64,000 nucleotides of DNA from Lachnospiraceae bacterium (GCA_024682115.1 JAIKZO010000058.1:1-64000), one strand, 5' to 3'; positions 18,401 to 26,608 are shown, counted from the stretch's first letter. Notes: generated by a model from the sequence alone, not told the origin. Numbers and translations are program-made.

Positions 18401-18576
18401 TTGAAGAAATAAGGTCTGCGGCAGAAGACATGGATTGCGACAGGCTTGAGAGCGTATTTGAAGAAATGGCCGATTTTCGTATTCCGGACAGTGATGTCGA
18501 TCTTTACGAGAAGCTTAAGAGCGCGGCAGGAATGTTTGATTATGATTCGATTACGGAACTGCTGAAAGACAAATAG
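15427..18576 (+). CDS. Sensory [FeFe]-hydrogenase fused to a hybrid histidine kinase
   Basis: Residues 1-70 hold two [4Fe-4S] ferredoxin motifs (CIGCNKCIKVC and CVGCGSCIDVC). Residues about 75-330 are the large-subunit catalytic domain of [FeFe]-hydrogenases, with H-cluster cysteines in SQPCPAL, SPCIAKKLE and NCEKGC. The catalytic TSCCP motif has become SQPCP, so the proton-shuttling cysteine is absent, as in sensory (HydS-like) enzymes. An FeS domain with CX2CX4CX16C spacing (about 398-427) follows. Then come HisKA (H460), HATPase, a receiver (D762), an HPt (H916) and the shared C-terminal domain. There is no transmembrane helix, so it acts in the cytoplasm. Known sensory hydrogenases usually carry PAS domains; here the kinase is joined directly. 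H2 or redox sensing is inferred. Fifth hybrid or pseudo-sensor gene of the operon. Confidence 0.93.
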   Translation: MEKSIVYTNDNCIGCNKCIKVCSAIGACISKEENGKARIDVDGNKCVGCGSCIDVCVHGAREYLDDTERFFDDLKKGENISLLLAPAFKANYPDDYESVLGGLKQLGINRIISVSFGADITTWGYLNYIEKYDFLGGISQPCPALVSYIERYLPELIPKLFPVQSPLMCAAVYARKEMGITDKFAFISPCIAKKLEIEDPHNSGLVQYNVTFEHLMKYVKEHDIKGPSVNSEIEYGLGSFYPTPGGLAENVKWFLGDHVYIRQIEGERHLYEWLHQNKDRIKEDKTPFLFIDALNCEKGCICGTAVNPEKSKTDDALYALLNIREKSKKETSGDAWSRPDPPEERLKNYNLQFRDLDLNDYLRGYTDRSSECRYDFPQGKDLEEIYVSMNKLDEASRKIDCTCCGYESCYQMATAIYNGFNHKENCIHYEKAMVQELEVEKAIAEEATKAKSSFLANMSHEIRTPINAVLGMNEMVLRECEDPNIVAYSESIRSAGNTLLGLVNNILDFSKIEAGKMEITPVDYDLSSVVNDLVNMIQNRADEKGLLIALDIDPKIPKVLHGDEIRIKQIITNILTNAVKYTEKGTITFRLGYEAIPSDNDHIVLKVMVEDTGIGIKEEDISRLFEQFDRIEEKRNRNIEGTGLGMNITLKLLELMGSTLNVKSVYGEGSKFYFDLEQEVIKWEELGDYESSYRHLVGERKEYKEKFTAPEAQVLVIDDNPMNLMVFKSLLKQTRVCVDTANDGFEGLTLAYDKKYDIIFFDHMMPEKDGIETLHEMRAQEKNPNLETPAVCLTANAISGAREFYIEAGFDDYLTKPIDSEKLEDMLLHYLPEDKIVMVSADQISSDDNEEALSDELKELDKYEGIDVKTGILNSGSVDAYMPLLKIFYESMDEKGNEIENYYKEKDIKNYTIKVHALKSSARLIGAVEFGEIAQELENAGKSEDIGFIDENHATFMEEFHKFKEPLSKLFDKGGNNEDKPLADPILMAEVFEEIRSAAEDMDCDRLESVFEEMADFRIPDSDVDLYEKLKSAAGMFDYDSITELLKDK

Positions 18577-18597
18577 TTTAACGGGAAGGAACTATCA

Positions 18598-20649
18598 ATG
18601 AGGAGAAATAAGATCCATCGTTTTATCATTGCGATGATAACGATAGCAGCAATAGGACTCATAATTGACAGTGCGTCGGAAAACTGGGAGTTTTGGGTTA
18701 CTCCGCTTATGATCATCGGTACTATAGGTATGTGGGTCATCCATTTCGGTCAGTTTCTGAACGAACAAAGCAGAGAAATGATATACCTGTTCTTCGGGAT
18801 GTTTCTTGCGTTCTTTCATGGTGTACACGAAACGAGTTTTTTTGATGTGTGCTCAGTCATGGCTTTAATGCTGGTTCTGTATTCGCTATACGACAGATTA
18901 TATGCTTTGAATCTTATACTGATCGAGTTTTTCTTTGTAATGATCATGGCGTTCTTTTTCGTTATCAGACCCGAGAACTTTTTGCTTGACATGATAAATG
19001 TATCGAGACTCGTGCTTCAGGTTGTGATCGTTCTTTCCATCTATATGATCTGCAGAATGAGTGTTATCACACGTCTTGAACAGATCGATCTTCTTAAGCA
19101 GCAAAACGCTGATATGGAAGCCACCCAAAACGATATGGAGGACTTCCTTTCCAATATCTCTCATGAACTCAGGACACCCGTAAATGTTGTAAACGGCATG
19201 TCTGAACTCATGATAAAAAGAAACGCCGGATCCGAGGCATATTCCATAAAGAATGCCGGGATAAGGATCGCATATCAGATAGAAGACGTTCAGGATTATA
19301 CGGAATGTAAAAGAAATAAGGTGATGCTCGAAGAGGAAGATTATATGAGTACATCCCTTATTAATGATGTTGTCACCGGATATAAGCTTATTGAATATAA
19401 CAAAGCTCTGGAACTTATTGTTGATATCGATCCCGAAGTCCCTACCATGATGCGCGGTGATGTTAAAAAGATCCATAAGATCTTCAGGCATCTTCTCGAA
19501 AACGCGGTCAAATTTACCAAACGCGGAGGAATCCTGGTAAGAATGTATTCGGAAGAGACCGATTACGGGATCAATCTTTGTATTGAAATGACCGATACCG
19601 GAATAGGAATGGATCAAAGAGCCATAGAGGCTATCTCCGAAGGAATGTATCAGGTCAACAAAAAACGAAATCGCAGCACCGGAGGTATCGGACTCGGACT
19701 TTTCATCGTATACGGATTTGCCCATCGGATGGGAGGTTTCGTTAAGATAGAAAGCAAGAAAGGGAACGGTACAAGAGTGCGTGTTACGATCCCTCAGAAA
19801 GTCATAAAACCCGAACCCTGTCTGGTGTTATCCAATGACTATGAAGGGGATATTCTTTTCCATGTCAGATCGGATAAATACAAGGTTCCGAAAGTGCGCG
19901 AATTTTATCGCACCATGGCAGGTAATCTGGCAACAAAGCTTCATGTCCGGCTTTACTCGGCCGAGACGATTAAAGAGATCGAAAGACTCGAAGAAAAACT
20001 GAACGTTAAGTATATCTTTATGGGTCAGGAAGAATATGAAGATAATCCCGAGTATTTCGATGAATTGAGTAAAGGGGATATCGTTGTATCCGTATCCGCA
20101 TCATCCGGGTTTAAGACCAATCCTGGAAGCAGGGTCATGATCATGCCGAAACCTCTTTATGCATATCCGGTCTTCAAGATCCTGAATGAAGGGCTTAACG
20201 CTGATAATTTTGACATTTCCGGTGAAGCTGTAAGACCGGTATTTAAAGATGTCAAAGCGCTTGTTGTCGATGATGAACCTATGAATCTCGTAGTGGCGAC
20301 AGGTTTGTTCAAAGATTATGAAATGATCATTGATACGGCCGGAAGCGGAAAAGAATCAATCAAAAAATTTAAAAATGATAATTATGATGTTGTTTTCATG
20401 GATCATATGATGCCGGAAATGGACGGAGTGGAAGCCATGAAGCATATAAAAGAGGAAGCCGGGGAGCATAACAGGAGTGTTATTGTCATTGCACTTACTG
20501 CCAATGCCGTATCAGGGGCTAAAGAGATGTTCATTAAAGAAGGTTTTGACGGATTCATCGCAAAACCTATAAATACGGCCGACTTCGAAAGAGTAATGAT
20601 GAAACTTCTTCCGGAACTTTCTTCCGTAAAGGGAGGTGAAACGGCATGA
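18598..20649 (+). CDS. Membrane hybrid histidine kinase with pseudo-receiver and receiver
   Basis: Six hydrophobic helices in residues 1-160 form a compact membrane sensor without a large outer loop. A HisKA (H189, NISHELRTPVN) and HATPase (LLENAVKFT, DTGIGM, GIGLGLFIV) follow. Residues about 400-535 look like a degenerate receiver (strands around CLVLSND and KYIFMGQ) without a phosphoacceptor. The final domain is a true receiver (VVDDEPMN, D602 in FMDHMMPEMDG). Unlike its sisters it has no HPt and no shared C-terminal domain. Its stop overlaps the start of the DegV kinase (ATGA), so the two are translated together. The HPt of that neighbour could serve this receiver in trans (inference). Confidence 0.9.
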   Translation: MRRNKIHRFIIAMITIAAIGLIIDSASENWEFWVTPLMIIGTIGMWVIHFGQFLNEQSREMIYLFFGMFLAFFHGVHETSFFDVCSVMALMLVLYSLYDRLYALNLILIEFFFVMIMAFFFVIRPENFLLDMINVSRLVLQVVIVLSIYMICRMSVITRLEQIDLLKQQNADMEATQNDMEDFLSNISHELRTPVNVVNGMSELMIKRNAGSEAYSIKNAGIRIAYQIEDVQDYTECKRNKVMLEEEDYMSTSLINDVVTGYKLIEYNKALELIVDIDPEVPTMMRGDVKKIHKIFRHLLENAVKFTKRGGILVRMYSEETDYGINLCIEMTDTGIGMDQRAIEAISEGMYQVNKKRNRSTGGIGLGLFIVYGFAHRMGGFVKIESKKGNGTRVRVTIPQKVIKPEPCLVLSNDYEGDILFHVRSDKYKVPKVREFYRTMAGNLATKLHVRLYSAETIKEIERLEEKLNVKYIFMGQEEYEDNPEYFDELSKGDIVVSVSASSGFKTNPGSRVMIMPKPLYAYPVFKILNEGLNADNFDISGEAVRPVFKDVKALVVDDEPMNLVVATGLFKDYEMIIDTAGSGKESIKKFKNDNYDVVFMDHMMPEMDGVEAMKHIKEEAGEHNRSVIVIALTANAVSGAKEMFIKEGFDGFIAKPINTADFERVMMKLLPELSSVKGGETA

Positions 20650-23600
20650 TAAGAAAAGTGATAAAAGATATCTATGCTGCTATAAAAGATCCCGGACGGG
20701 AGATAAAGGAACGTGTTTTTCTGCACATTTCTTTTATAGCCGTTATTTCTGCGATAATAGCACTTATCGGAGATATCGTTTTCGGAGAAAACATATTTGA
20801 GATAATCACCCTGGCCGGCGTGATAGTTTTTATTCCGGTTATTACCGTAATATGTATGTATAAGAATAAAATGTCTCTGGCGGTCAATATCCTTTCGCTC
20901 GGTTTTGTCGCGATAGTTCTTCCCGCGCTTTTTTTCTTCGGAGGCGGTGTTGAAGGCGGCGGTATTATTTGGGTTATATTTATATTCGTATACGTAGGGT
21001 TGTTACTGTCTGGAAAACTCAAAGCTGTTGTTCTTTTCCTACTGTTGGCTTTATCCGCTGCTTTTTATCTGATCGGATATTATCATCCGGAGCTTGTTCA
21101 TACTCATTCCAGGGAAGTTTTTTATATTGATTCATTCATATCCCTCATTCTGGTGGCGGTTGTCTGCCTTACGATGGCATGGTTCCAGAATCAGCTTTTT
21201 ATAGAAGAAAATCTTCGTGCAAAGAAAGAAGCTGAAAGAGCAGAGGATCTTACCCGGGCTCAGAACAGATTTTTCTCCAGCATGAGCCATGAGATTAGAA
21301 CTCCGATCAACTCGATCCTTGGATTGAACGAGCTCATATTGCGCGACCAGACGGCATCCGAAGAGATCGTTAAAGATGCTTCCGGTATCCAGGGGGCAGG
21401 TAAAATGCTCCTTGCACTCATTAATGATATTCTTGATTTTTCAAAGATGGAAGCAGGAAGCATGGATATCGTACCTGTTGATTATAATGTCGGGAACATG
21501 CTTTCAGAGATCGTTAACATGATCTGGTTAAGGGCGCATGATAAGGGGCTGGGATTTAATGTCAGTATCGATCCCGAAGTTCCGTCTGTCCTGTATGGTG
21601 ATGAAGTCAGGATAAAGCAGGTTATAATAAACCTTCTTAACAATGCGGTCAAATATACACAGGAAGGTTCTGTTTCTCTTCACATCGAAAGTGATGACAA
21701 TGACGGAGACTCGGTCATTTTACGTATTTCGATCTCCGATACGGGGATGGGTATCAAAAAAGAAGCTATTCCGTTCCTTTTTGATGCGTTTAAGAGAGTC
21801 GATGAAGAAAAGAACATGTATATAGAAGGAACCGGACTGGGGCTCAGTATCGTTAAGCAGATAGTTGAATTGATGAACGGTACGGTTTCAGTTAACAGTG
21901 TATACGGCGAAGGATCGATGTTTACCGTTGAACTGAAACAGCAGATCACGAATAATACCGGCATCGGCGAACTCAATATCCATAATCAGCAAAGCATAAA
22001 AAGAAACGTGTATACGAGCAGCTTTACGGCACCTGAAGCAAGTATACTCATTGTTGATGATAACGAGATGAACCTCGAGGTGGAATGCAAACTCCTTTCA
22101 GAGACCGAAATGTTCATTGATAAAGCTTTAAGCGGTAAAGAAGCGCTGGAAAAGACATTAAAAAGACATTACGATACCATTCTTATGGATCATCTTATGC
22201 CCGAGATGGACGGTATAGAATGCCTTAATCTTATCAGAGATCAGGAAGGCGGATTAAACAGGACTTCACCCGTGGTTGTGCTGACGGCTAATGCAGGCAG
22301 TGATAACAGAGAGCTTTATAACCGCGCTGGATTTGACGGATATCTTGTTAAGCCTGTTTCGGGAGAAGCTCTTGAAGCCACACTGATAAAGCATATAGCT
22401 AACGAAAAAATGATCATCAAAGATGCCAAGATGTCCGGAGACCGTGAAGATATCAATACGTTAGTCGGATATTCGGGAAAGGTTCCGGTCATCATAACTT
22501 CTTCTAGCATGTGTGACCTGCCTGATTCCATGATCAAACGTATCAATCTTCCCGTTATTCCGTTCCTTATCCGTACGGAAGAAGGAATATTCAAAGACGG
22601 GGAACAGATGGGCGCGGATGAACTTATAAGGTATATGAATCAGGGAAAGAAGACGATCTCTTCTCCGCCGGATGAATCAGATTACACCGAGTTTTTCGCG
22701 GATGTGCTCAGGAAAGCTCATCACGTCATTCATATCGCGCTTACAACGAGTTTAAGTGAAGACCTTAAGAGAGCGACAGAGGCAGCCAAATCTTTTGAAA
22801 ATGTTACTGTCATAAATTCCGGATGCATTTCTTCGGCTACAGGTATCATGGTCCTTATAGCTCATAAACTTGCCCAGCAGAATATGCCTGTTGAAGAGAT
22901 CACAAAGGAACTAGAGCATGTAAGAGAAAGACTTCAATGCAGCTTTGTCATTGACACAACGGAATACATGGCAAGGAGGGGTCTTATAAGTCAGGGTATT
23001 CACCGGCTTGCAAGAAATCTTAATCTTCATCCATGCCTTAAATTCAAAAACGACAGATTGGGTATAGGAGGAATCTGGACCGGAAAGACCAGGCGTGCTT
23101 ATAAGAAATATATCAATAAGGCTTTCCCTGTCGATATCATTCCGGATCCGGACATTGTATTTATCACATATGCTGATGTGCCTATAGATACACTCCTGTG
23201 GGTAAAGGAAGAGATCAGTAAGATCGCATATTTTGAGCACGTTATTTTCAAACAGGCTTCAGCCGCGATCACCTCAAACTGCGGCCCCGGAACTCTGGGT
23301 ATTTTGTATTTTGTAAAATCAAATAAATCATATAATCTTGGGTCTTATGTAGATGATCATTCTCAGGATATGCTATTAAGCAATAACGACGATCACGGAT
23401 ATGATGAAGATGATGAAACTGAAAGTGCTCCGATCACTTTCTATGATGTTACTTCGCCCGTAGAAACAGTCAATGCCAATGGAACGGAAGATGGTCTTTG
23501 GTACAGAGGAATAGAAGGCATAGACCCAGATGAAGCAATAAAGAACAGCGGATCCGAAGATGCGTTTAAGACCGTTCTTAAGATATTCTATGATTCGATT

Positions 23601-24095
23601 CCGGTAAAGTCCTCCGAACTTGAGAAGTTCTTTTCATCGGAGGATTGGAGTAACTATACTATCAAGATCCATGCGCTTAAGAGCTCGGCCAGGCTGATCG
23701 GTGCTTCAGAACTTGCGGATAAAGCCCAGCTGCTCGAAGATGCCGGGAAAGCATCGGATAAGGATTATATAGGCGAAAATCACGATCCTTTTATGAAAGA
23801 CTATCTGAAGTTTAAAGATATTCTCAGAGAGATATTTGAAGATGACGGAGGAAAAACCGATGATATTCGAGGGGATAATACAAAACCGGTAGCTGACGAC
23901 TCTCTTATGAAGGGAGTGTATGAAGGGCTTAAGGAAGCGGCCGAAGCGATGGATTGTGATGCGATAGATGAGATATTCGGTGAACTGAAGGATTATTCCA
24001 TTCCTGATAAAGAGAAGGCAAAATATGATTTGATCATTGAAAAAGCCGGTAACTTTGATTATGAAGGGATACTTGAAGTTTTGGCTCGGGATTAG
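20646..24095 (+). CDS. Hybrid histidine kinase with an inserted DegV (fatty-acid-binding) domain
   Basis: About six membrane helices (residues 25-185), HisKA (H215, SSMSHEIRTP), HATPase (GTGLGLSIV) and a receiver (D515, LMDHLMPEMDG) come first. Residues about 612-893 are then a full-length DegV/EDD domain, recognisable by VIITSSSMCDLPD, SSPPDESDYTEFF, IALTTSLSEDL, VINSGCISSATG, YMARRGLISQG, LHPCLKFKNDRLG and CGPGTLGILYF. The chain ends with an HPt (H1009, IHALKSSARLIG) and the shared C-terminal domain. Free DegV proteins bind long-chain fatty acids, and FakB partners deliver them to a kinase. Placing one between receiver and HPt suggests phosphorelay gating by lipid binding (inference). The start overlaps the previous gene by 4 bp. 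Confidence 0.92.
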   Translation: MIRKVIKDIYAAIKDPGREIKERVFLHISFIAVISAIIALIGDIVFGENIFEIITLAGVIVFIPVITVICMYKNKMSLAVNILSLGFVAIVLPALFFFGGGVEGGGIIWVIFIFVYVGLLLSGKLKAVVLFLLLALSAAFYLIGYYHPELVHTHSREVFYIDSFISLILVAVVCLTMAWFQNQLFIEENLRAKKEAERAEDLTRAQNRFFSSMSHEIRTPINSILGLNELILRDQTASEEIVKDASGIQGAGKMLLALINDILDFSKMEAGSMDIVPVDYNVGNMLSEIVNMIWLRAHDKGLGFNVSIDPEVPSVLYGDEVRIKQVIINLLNNAVKYTQEGSVSLHIESDDNDGDSVILRISISDTGMGIKKEAIPFLFDAFKRVDEEKNMYIEGTGLGLSIVKQIVELMNGTVSVNSVYGEGSMFTVELKQQITNNTGIGELNIHNQQSIKRNVYTSSFTAPEASILIVDDNEMNLEVECKLLSETEMFIDKALSGKEALEKTLKRHYDTILMDHLMPEMDGIECLNLIRDQEGGLNRTSPVVVLTANAGSDNRELYNRAGFDGYLVKPVSGEALEATLIKHIANEKMIIKDAKMSGDREDINTLVGYSGKVPVIITSSSMCDLPDSMIKRINLPVIPFLIRTEEGIFKDGEQMGADELIRYMNQGKKTISSPPDESDYTEFFADVLRKAHHVIHIALTTSLSEDLKRATEAAKSFENVTVINSGCISSATGIMVLIAHKLAQQNMPVEEITKELEHVRERLQCSFVIDTTEYMARRGLISQGIHRLARNLNLHPCLKFKNDRLGIGGIWTGKTRRAYKKYINKAFPVDIIPDPDIVFITYADVPIDTLLWVKEEISKIAYFEHVIFKQASAAITSNCGPGTLGILYFVKSNKSYNLGSYVDDHSQDMLLSNNDDHGYDEDDETESAPITFYDVTSPVETVNANGTEDGLWYRGIEGIDPDEAIKNSGSEDAFKTVLKIFYDSIPVKSSELEKFFSSEDWSNYTIKIHALKSSARLIGASELADKAQLLEDAGKASDKDYIGENHDPFMKDYLKFKDILREIFEDDGGKTDDIRGDNTKPVADDSLMKGVYEGLKEAAEAMDCDAIDEIFGELKDYSIPDKEKAKYDLIIEKAGNFDYEGILEVLARD

Positions 24096-24122
24096 CCGTA
24101 TCGGTATGAAAGGGTAAAGTTC

Positions 24123-25646
24123 TTGGAAACGATTGTTAGGATAAATGATGCGGTAAACGGATTTGCATGGGGTACTTTCGGTCTTGTTCTCCTTTTGGGA
24201 ACAGGGCTAATATGTACAGCGATAACCGGATTTTTTCAGATAACGCATATAAGACACTGGATCAGACGAACTTTCGGAACGATAAGGAACGAGGGGAGGA
24301 TCATTAACGATGCCGGTGCGTTATCTCAATACAGAGCCTTTTGTACTGCTCTGGGCGCGACGATAGGAACCGGTAATATTGCAGGAGTTTCCACCGCGAT
24401 CTGTGTAGGCGGACCGGGGGCTGTTTTCTGGATGTGGATAGCCGCTTTCTTCGGTATGATGGTCAAATATTCGGAAAACGTTCTGGGTATCTATTACAGG
24501 AGAAGAAATACCGAAGGCGCATGGTCCGGAGGCCCAATGTATTATCTGGAAGACGGACTCGGCTCCTTAAAACACTGCAGGAAGATCGGTAAAGTTCTCG
24601 GTGTTCTGTTCTGTATTTTTACCGTCCTTGCTTCTTTTGGGATAGGAAATATGGGACAGATAAACAAGATCACGATCAACATCCAATCCACCTTTTTTTC
24701 GGATGTTGACAAAGGAATGATGCTAGGTTTCTCCCGGGTAAACATATCGATCGGTCTGTTTCTGATGATCGCCGCAGCTGTCATCATACTCGGAGGATTC
24801 AGAAGGCTTGCGGCCGTATCCGAAAAGATCATTCCGTTTATGTGCGTGATCTATATCCTGGGATGCCTTGTGATCATAGTTTTGCATATAAAGATGCTGC
24901 CTTCCGTTTTCGCTTCCATATTCAGGTTCGCGCTCGGCCCCGATGCGGTTAAAGGCGGTGTGGCAGGTACCGCGATACAACTTGCATTTAATACGATCAA
25001 GAACGGATGCAAAAGAGGTGTTTTTTCAAATGAAGCAGGGCTCGGTTCTTCCGTAATGGTTCACAGTAACAGTTGCGCCAGAGAACCGGTAAAACAGGGA
25101 ATGTGGGGAATGGCGGAGGTATTCCTTGACACCATCTTTATCTGCACGATGACTGCTGTCGTTGTTTTAAGTTCCGGAGCTATCGACCTTGGTACAGGTA
25201 TTGTCGCGGAAGGAACAAATGATGCGACCTTGGTTGCCAAGGCCTTTGGAAATTCGCTCGGCAGACCCGGTGAATGGTTTGTGGTATTGGCGATCACACT
25301 GTTTGCTTTCACGACGGTTTTGGGATGGTCGTATTACGGTGCAAAGGTTACTGAGTATCTCTTTGGAGTCAGGATCGCAAAGCTCTATAGATTTGTATTT
25401 ATCATACTGGTCGTTTTTGGCGCGGTCATGGAATCAAATCTCGCCTGGGACATCTCGGATACTTTTAACGGTCTTATGATGATTCCTAACCTTATCGGCG
25501 TGATAACATTGACACCGCTTATCATAAAACTGACAAAGAACTATACAGACAGAAGAATAAGAAAAATGGATATTCCGGCTATGCTTTCATACGATCCTGA
25601 TATCGAACGGGATGCGCTGAAAGCTGTTCAGAAGGGCGCAGATTAA
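24123..25646 (+). CDS. Sodium:alanine/glycine-type symporter (AGCS family)
   Basis: This 507-aa protein with about ten membrane helices carries the AGCS signatures: GALSQYRAFCTALGATIGTGNIAGV near the N-terminus, GGPGAVFWMWIAAFFGM, the FSNEAGLGSS segment, and GWSYYGAKVTEYLFG late in the chain. AGCS carriers import small neutral amino acids with Na+. The start is TTG at 24123, 8 nt after AAAGGG; no in-frame ATG is nearby. It lies 27 bp after the DegV kinase and in the same direction. A transporter inside a signalling operon suggests it supplies or co-senses the ligand of the dCache kinase (inference). Alanine, glycine and serine cannot be told apart from sequence. Confidence 0.92.
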   Translation: METIVRINDAVNGFAWGTFGLVLLLGTGLICTAITGFFQITHIRHWIRRTFGTIRNEGRIINDAGALSQYRAFCTALGATIGTGNIAGVSTAICVGGPGAVFWMWIAAFFGMMVKYSENVLGIYYRRRNTEGAWSGGPMYYLEDGLGSLKHCRKIGKVLGVLFCIFTVLASFGIGNMGQINKITINIQSTFFSDVDKGMMLGFSRVNISIGLFLMIAAAVIILGGFRRLAAVSEKIIPFMCVIYILGCLVIIVLHIKMLPSVFASIFRFALGPDAVKGGVAGTAIQLAFNTIKNGCKRGVFSNEAGLGSSVMVHSNSCAREPVKQGMWGMAEVFLDTIFICTMTAVVVLSSGAIDLGTGIVAEGTNDATLVAKAFGNSLGRPGEWFVVLAITLFAFTTVLGWSYYGAKVTEYLFGVRIAKLYRFVFIILVVFGAVMESNLAWDISDTFNGLMMIPNLIGVITLTPLIIKLTKNYTDRRIRKMDIPAMLSYDPDIERDALKAVQKGAD

Positions 25647-25745
25647 AAGATCGGATGATCGGATCCGGAATTTATTCGTTTTCACGTACCGGGGTTTGTG
25701 TTAAAATAAAAAAGTCTATACGAATTTGGTAAAAGAGGTTTGACA

Positions 25746-26525
25746 ATGGGTACGATATCTAAAAACGTAGTTATAGTTTTATATCAATACAGCGTGGTGG
25801 TCAAAGGCATTGAAAACAAGCTTAAGGACCTTGGTTACCATGTTGATATTGTTACCGAGAAATATGATATTATCAGAGATTTTACATCGACTACGCCTTT
25901 GTTCATTGTTTATCTTCCCGGAGATATCAGAGGAGACATACATAAGGTCAAGGTTTTATCCAATGTGTGCGGAATGGTTGTTGAAGGCGGCCGAAATCTG
26001 ATAATCATAGGCGATTATCAGCAAAAAGACGATATAAACGAAGCCGTTCCTCAAAGTCGTGAATCAAGATGGGTAGACAGACCTGTTGACCTTGAAAAAT
26101 TAGGAAATCTTGTTGATGAATTTTATGTTACCGAAGAAGAGGTTTCGAATTCGAAAAAGAGGATACTTATCGTTGATGACGATCCTTCTTATGCCAAAAT
26201 GGTCAGGGAATGGATCAAGGAAGTATACAGGGTAGATATTGTGACTGCAGGTATGCAGGCGATAAGTTTTCTCTTGAAGGTGAAGGAATCGGAGAAGGTA
26301 AATCTGATCCTGCTGGATTATGAGATGCCTGTTGTAGACGGACCCCAGGTACTTCAGATGTTAAGGCAGGATCCTGCGACCGCTAATATTCCGGTTATAT
26401 TCCTTACGGGTAATGGAACCAAGGAAGCCGTTGCAAGGGTAATGGAACTTAAACCCGACGGATATATACTTAAGTCCACGACAAGAGAGAACCTTATGGG
26501 TTATCTGTACAGTAAGCTTAAGTGA
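25746..26525 (+). CDS. Output-less response regulator, paralogue of the operon's first
   Basis: It has the same two-part structure as the protein at 9344: a receiver-like but degenerate first half (KNVVIVLYQYS, NLIIIGDYQQ), then a true receiver with LIVDDDPSYAKMVREW, D191 in LLDYEMPVVDG, GPQVLQMLR, FLTGNG and YILKS. There is no output domain. The ORF track start (TTG 25740) is replaced by ATG 25746, which sits 7 nt after AAGAGG (259 aa). A weak promoter (TAAAAT at 25702-25707) may precede it, and a gap of about 100 bp separates it from the symporter, so it may be partly independent of the long operon. A tRNA gene starts 10 bp after its stop. Confidence 0.88.
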   Translation: MGTISKNVVIVLYQYSVVVKGIENKLKDLGYHVDIVTEKYDIIRDFTSTTPLFIVYLPGDIRGDIHKVKVLSNVCGMVVEGGRNLIIIGDYQQKDDINEAVPQSRESRWVDRPVDLEKLGNLVDEFYVTEEEVSNSKKRILIVDDDPSYAKMVREWIKEVYRVDIVTAGMQAISFLLKVKESEKVNLILLDYEMPVVDGPQVLQMLRQDPATANIPVIFLTGNGTKEAVARVMELKPDGYILKSTTRENLMGYLYSKLK

Positions 26526-26535
26526 CAGTTTAGCT

Positions 26536-26592
<57 letters not shown>

Positions 26593-26608
<16 letters not shown>

